DNA from: Hydrogenophilales bacterium RIFOXYD1_FULL_62_11
Lineage (GTDB): Bacteria > Pseudomonadota > Gammaproteobacteria > Burkholderiales > Thiobacillaceae
Reading direction: 5' to 3'
Length of the DNA: 5,383 nt
Assembly (NCBI GenBank): GCA_001802655.1
Contig: MGZO01000003.1
Coordinates: forward strand, 14,110 to 19,492
Position numbers and translations under genes: made by a program. The notes below the pieces were generated by a model. The model was given only the letters and a program-made list of their open reading frames with translations, did not search any database and had not been told where the DNA came from. This document shows positions 4,657 through 5,383 of the stretch, piece after piece; the first letter of the stretch is position 1, and the number at the start of each line of letters is the position of its first letter.

Positions 4657-4734
4657 GGCTAACCCTGCGCTCCAGCTGACCGGCTACAGCGGGCTTCACC
4701 CGCTTCCGCCGTCAGCTGAGCTTGAACGTTGAAC
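4657..4734 (+). other. attC7: attC site of cassette 7, last of the array (78 nt)
   Basis: R'' GGCTAAC (4657-4663) is the exact complement of the cassette's own start (G+TTAGCC). R' is GTTGAAC (4728-4734). The arms CAGCTGAC and GTCAGCTG pair, and the centre (4689-4713) is identical to the attC of cassette 2. The bases after 4728 (TTGAAC) come from whatever now follows the array. They would predict a partner R'' of GTTCAAC, which I do not find downstream. Confidence 0.9.
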
Positions 4735-5108
4735 AGCGCTTTGACCGGTAAGCGGCGAACAGCGGTCATATGGAGCGGCCAGCCTGACTGGCCGTTTTGG
4801 CCGAAAAGCACTCAGCCGATTCCGGGAGCTCAGCGGCGGTACCACCCCAGATTGCTGACCTTCATTGCTTCGAAATCCATCGCACATCGTCACAGTCCAG
4901 CGCGGTGCCGCGTAGCCTCTTGAAAACTACGCTCGCACACGACCACATATGCCTCAGTATTCGACTCGATTTCGTGGGGCAAATTTGGGGCAATTCGAGC
5001 GCCCAACCATGCCCATCTATGCCAATCCAACCTCCGCGAGGCAATGGCCTTCATTGGTATAACTTGTTGATTCAAAATATAAAAGCCAATCTATGGCTGC
5101 GCGCCGAG
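4735..5108. other. Right flank of the array with no convincing gene
   Basis: About 370 bp without a supportable coding region. Open frames exist on both strands but overlap each other heavily and have biased, non-protein-like compositions. What can be seen: a direct repeat GAACAGCG (4731-4738 and 4757-4764), an inverted repeat TGACCG/CGGTCA (4742-4747/4763-4768), a terminator-like hairpin (4776-4798), two GGGGCAA-type repeats (4976-4982, 4987-4993), a lone RYYYAAC motif GCCCAAC (5001-5007) without a partner, and an AT-rich patch (5054-5092). It may be the remains of a cassette that lost its attC, or displaced chromosomal DNA. Confidence 0.55.
4776..4798 (+). terminator. Candidate intrinsic terminator at the end of the array
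   Basis: CGGCCAG (4776-4782), a 5-nt loop CCTGA, and CTGGCCG (4788-4794) form a perfect 7-bp GC-rich stem followed by TTTT (4795-4798). It sits 42 bp after the last attC and could stop cassette transcripts before they run into suhB from the antisense side. The T-run is short, so termination may be weak, and the hairpin may instead be part of a repeat. Confidence 0.4.
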
Positions 5109-5162
5109 TCAGTGCCCCAACACAATCGGCGTGTGGGCGGCGGTTTCCTTGCTGCTGGACAT
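5109..5162 (-). pseudogene. 18-codon remnant reading frame directly downstream of suhB (possible broken gene start)
   Basis: On the minus strand, 19 nt after the suhB stop, ATG 5162-5160 opens a frame reading MSSSKETAAHTP, then IVLGH and a TGA (5111-5109). The spacing is typical of an operon partner, and the first 12 residues look like a real protein N-terminus, while what follows does not. They resemble the start of MutS proteins (short Ser/Lys leader, then HTPMMQQ), but with only HTP shared this is a guess. No clear Shine-Dalgarno precedes it. It could equally be chance. Confidence 0.25.
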
Positions 5163-5181
5163 GGGCGAACGGGCGGGTTGT

Positions 5182-5383
5182 TTAGACTTTCAGTTCAGGC
5201 GGCAAATGCGGCGCAATGATCTGCAGCATCTGCGCGAAGATTTTAGGGGTGGCGGCGACGATGTTGCCGGAGTCGAGAAAGCCTTCGTTGCCGACAAAGT
5301 TGCCGACGAATGCGCCCGACTCTTGCGCGATCAGGCTGCCGGCGGCGAGATCCCAGGGTTTCAGGTGCATTTCCCAGAAGCCG
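5182..5383 (-). CDS. suhB: Inositol-1-monophosphatase (SuhB family), C-terminal part; 5' end beyond right edge
   Basis: The minus strand encodes the last 66 residues of an inositol-monophosphatase-family protein: GFWEMHLKPWDLAAGSLIAQ, then a SGNIVAATPKIFAQMLQIIAP block and a short tail ending PPELKV, TAA 5184-5182. The W-D-x-A-A-G motif is the family's second signature, and its Asp is a metal ligand at the active site. In the family these enzymes hydrolyse myo-inositol monophosphates using Mg2+; SuhB in E. coli also acts with transcription antitermination complexes on rRNA operons. The frame stays open to the window edge, so the start is not visible. It reads toward the integron on the opposite strand to the cassettes, and marks where the housekeeping chromosome resumes. 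Confidence 0.92.
   Translation of the reverse strand, partial: GFWEMHLKPWDLAAGSLIAQESGAFVGNFVGNEGFLDSGNIVAATPKIFAQMLQIIAPHLPPELKV

Larger units (their letters stand above)
1..4734. mobile_element. Integron: integrase, attI region and seven-cassette array (left end outside window)
   Basis: An integrase gene reads leftward, away from a run of seven short genes that all read rightward. Each of these genes is followed by an attC site of 67-82 nt bounded by a GTTRRRY core and its inverse RYYYAAC. Cassette junctions (G|TT) lie at 816/817, 1218/1219, 1636/1637, 2036/2037, 2488/2489, 2959/2960, 3746/3747 and 4728/4729. No resistance gene, transposase or IS is visible in the window. The mixed attC types and functionally unknown cassettes beside a housekeeping gene (suhB) favour a sedentary chromosomal integron over a class 1-type mobile integron. 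The array seems to end at 4728, because no later RYYYAAC/GTTRRRY pair was found. Confidence 0.93.

Noticed and set aside
5001..5007. GCCCAAC, a lone R''-like motif in the right flank
   Set aside because: No GTTRRRY partner or pairing arms follow within a normal attC length; a 7-bp motif alone is likely chance.
5054..5083. TTGGTA, 18 bp, TATAAA: promoter-like pair on the plus strand
   Set aside because: It would read into the 3' end of suhB in antisense with no gene to serve; AT-rich patches give such matches easily.
4797..5219. 140-aa plus-strand frame in the right flank
   Set aside because: It overlaps the end of suhB in antisense, has no start signal, and its sequence shows no family-like blocks.

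Overview
This window is most of a chromosomal-type integron. A tyrosine-recombinase integron integrase gene (intI, minus strand) runs off the left edge. It is followed by an attI-type region and then seven gene cassettes, all transcribed left to right and each ending in an attC site. A non-coding right flank follows, and then the 3' end of a suhB-type inositol-monophosphatase gene on the minus strand, which runs off the right edge. The IntI and SuhB sequences point to a proteobacterium. The SuhB C-terminus and the IntI type look most betaproteobacterial to me, but this is recognition from memory, not a database result.

Layout: intI 1-629 (-); attI/promoter region 630-816; cassette 1 817-1218; cassette 2 1219-1636; cassette 3 1637-2036; cassette 4 2037-2488; cassette 5 2489-2959; cassette 6 2960-3746; cassette 7 3747-4728 (two overlapping or abutting genes, the second frameshifted); right flank 4729-5181, containing a terminator-like hairpin and an 18-codon remnant reading frame just downstream of suhB; suhB 5182-5383 (-). 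The boundaries are well supported. In six of seven cassettes the R'' motif of the attC is the exact reverse complement of that same cassette's first bases plus the preceding G, as expected for independently excisable circles. Cassette 6 has one mismatch. Cassette genes start 9-17 nt after the junction, so they have no room for their own promoters and must depend on a promoter in the attI/intI region or on read-through.

None of the cassette proteins has a function I can name. Four of the eight look membrane-associated or exported: cassette 2 with three membrane segments, cassette 3 with a helical heptad-like region plus a C-terminal anchor, cassette 5 with two membrane segments, and the second gene of cassette 7 with a signal peptide.

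The most notable observation is that two genes are out of frame exactly at homopolymeric C runs. The intI message has seven C's directly after its start where six would give a normal N-terminus. The second gene of cassette 7 has six C's where seven would restore about 37 further codons ending next to its attC. These could be phase-variable tracts, programmed slippage, real decay, or sequencing error. The sequence alone cannot separate these.
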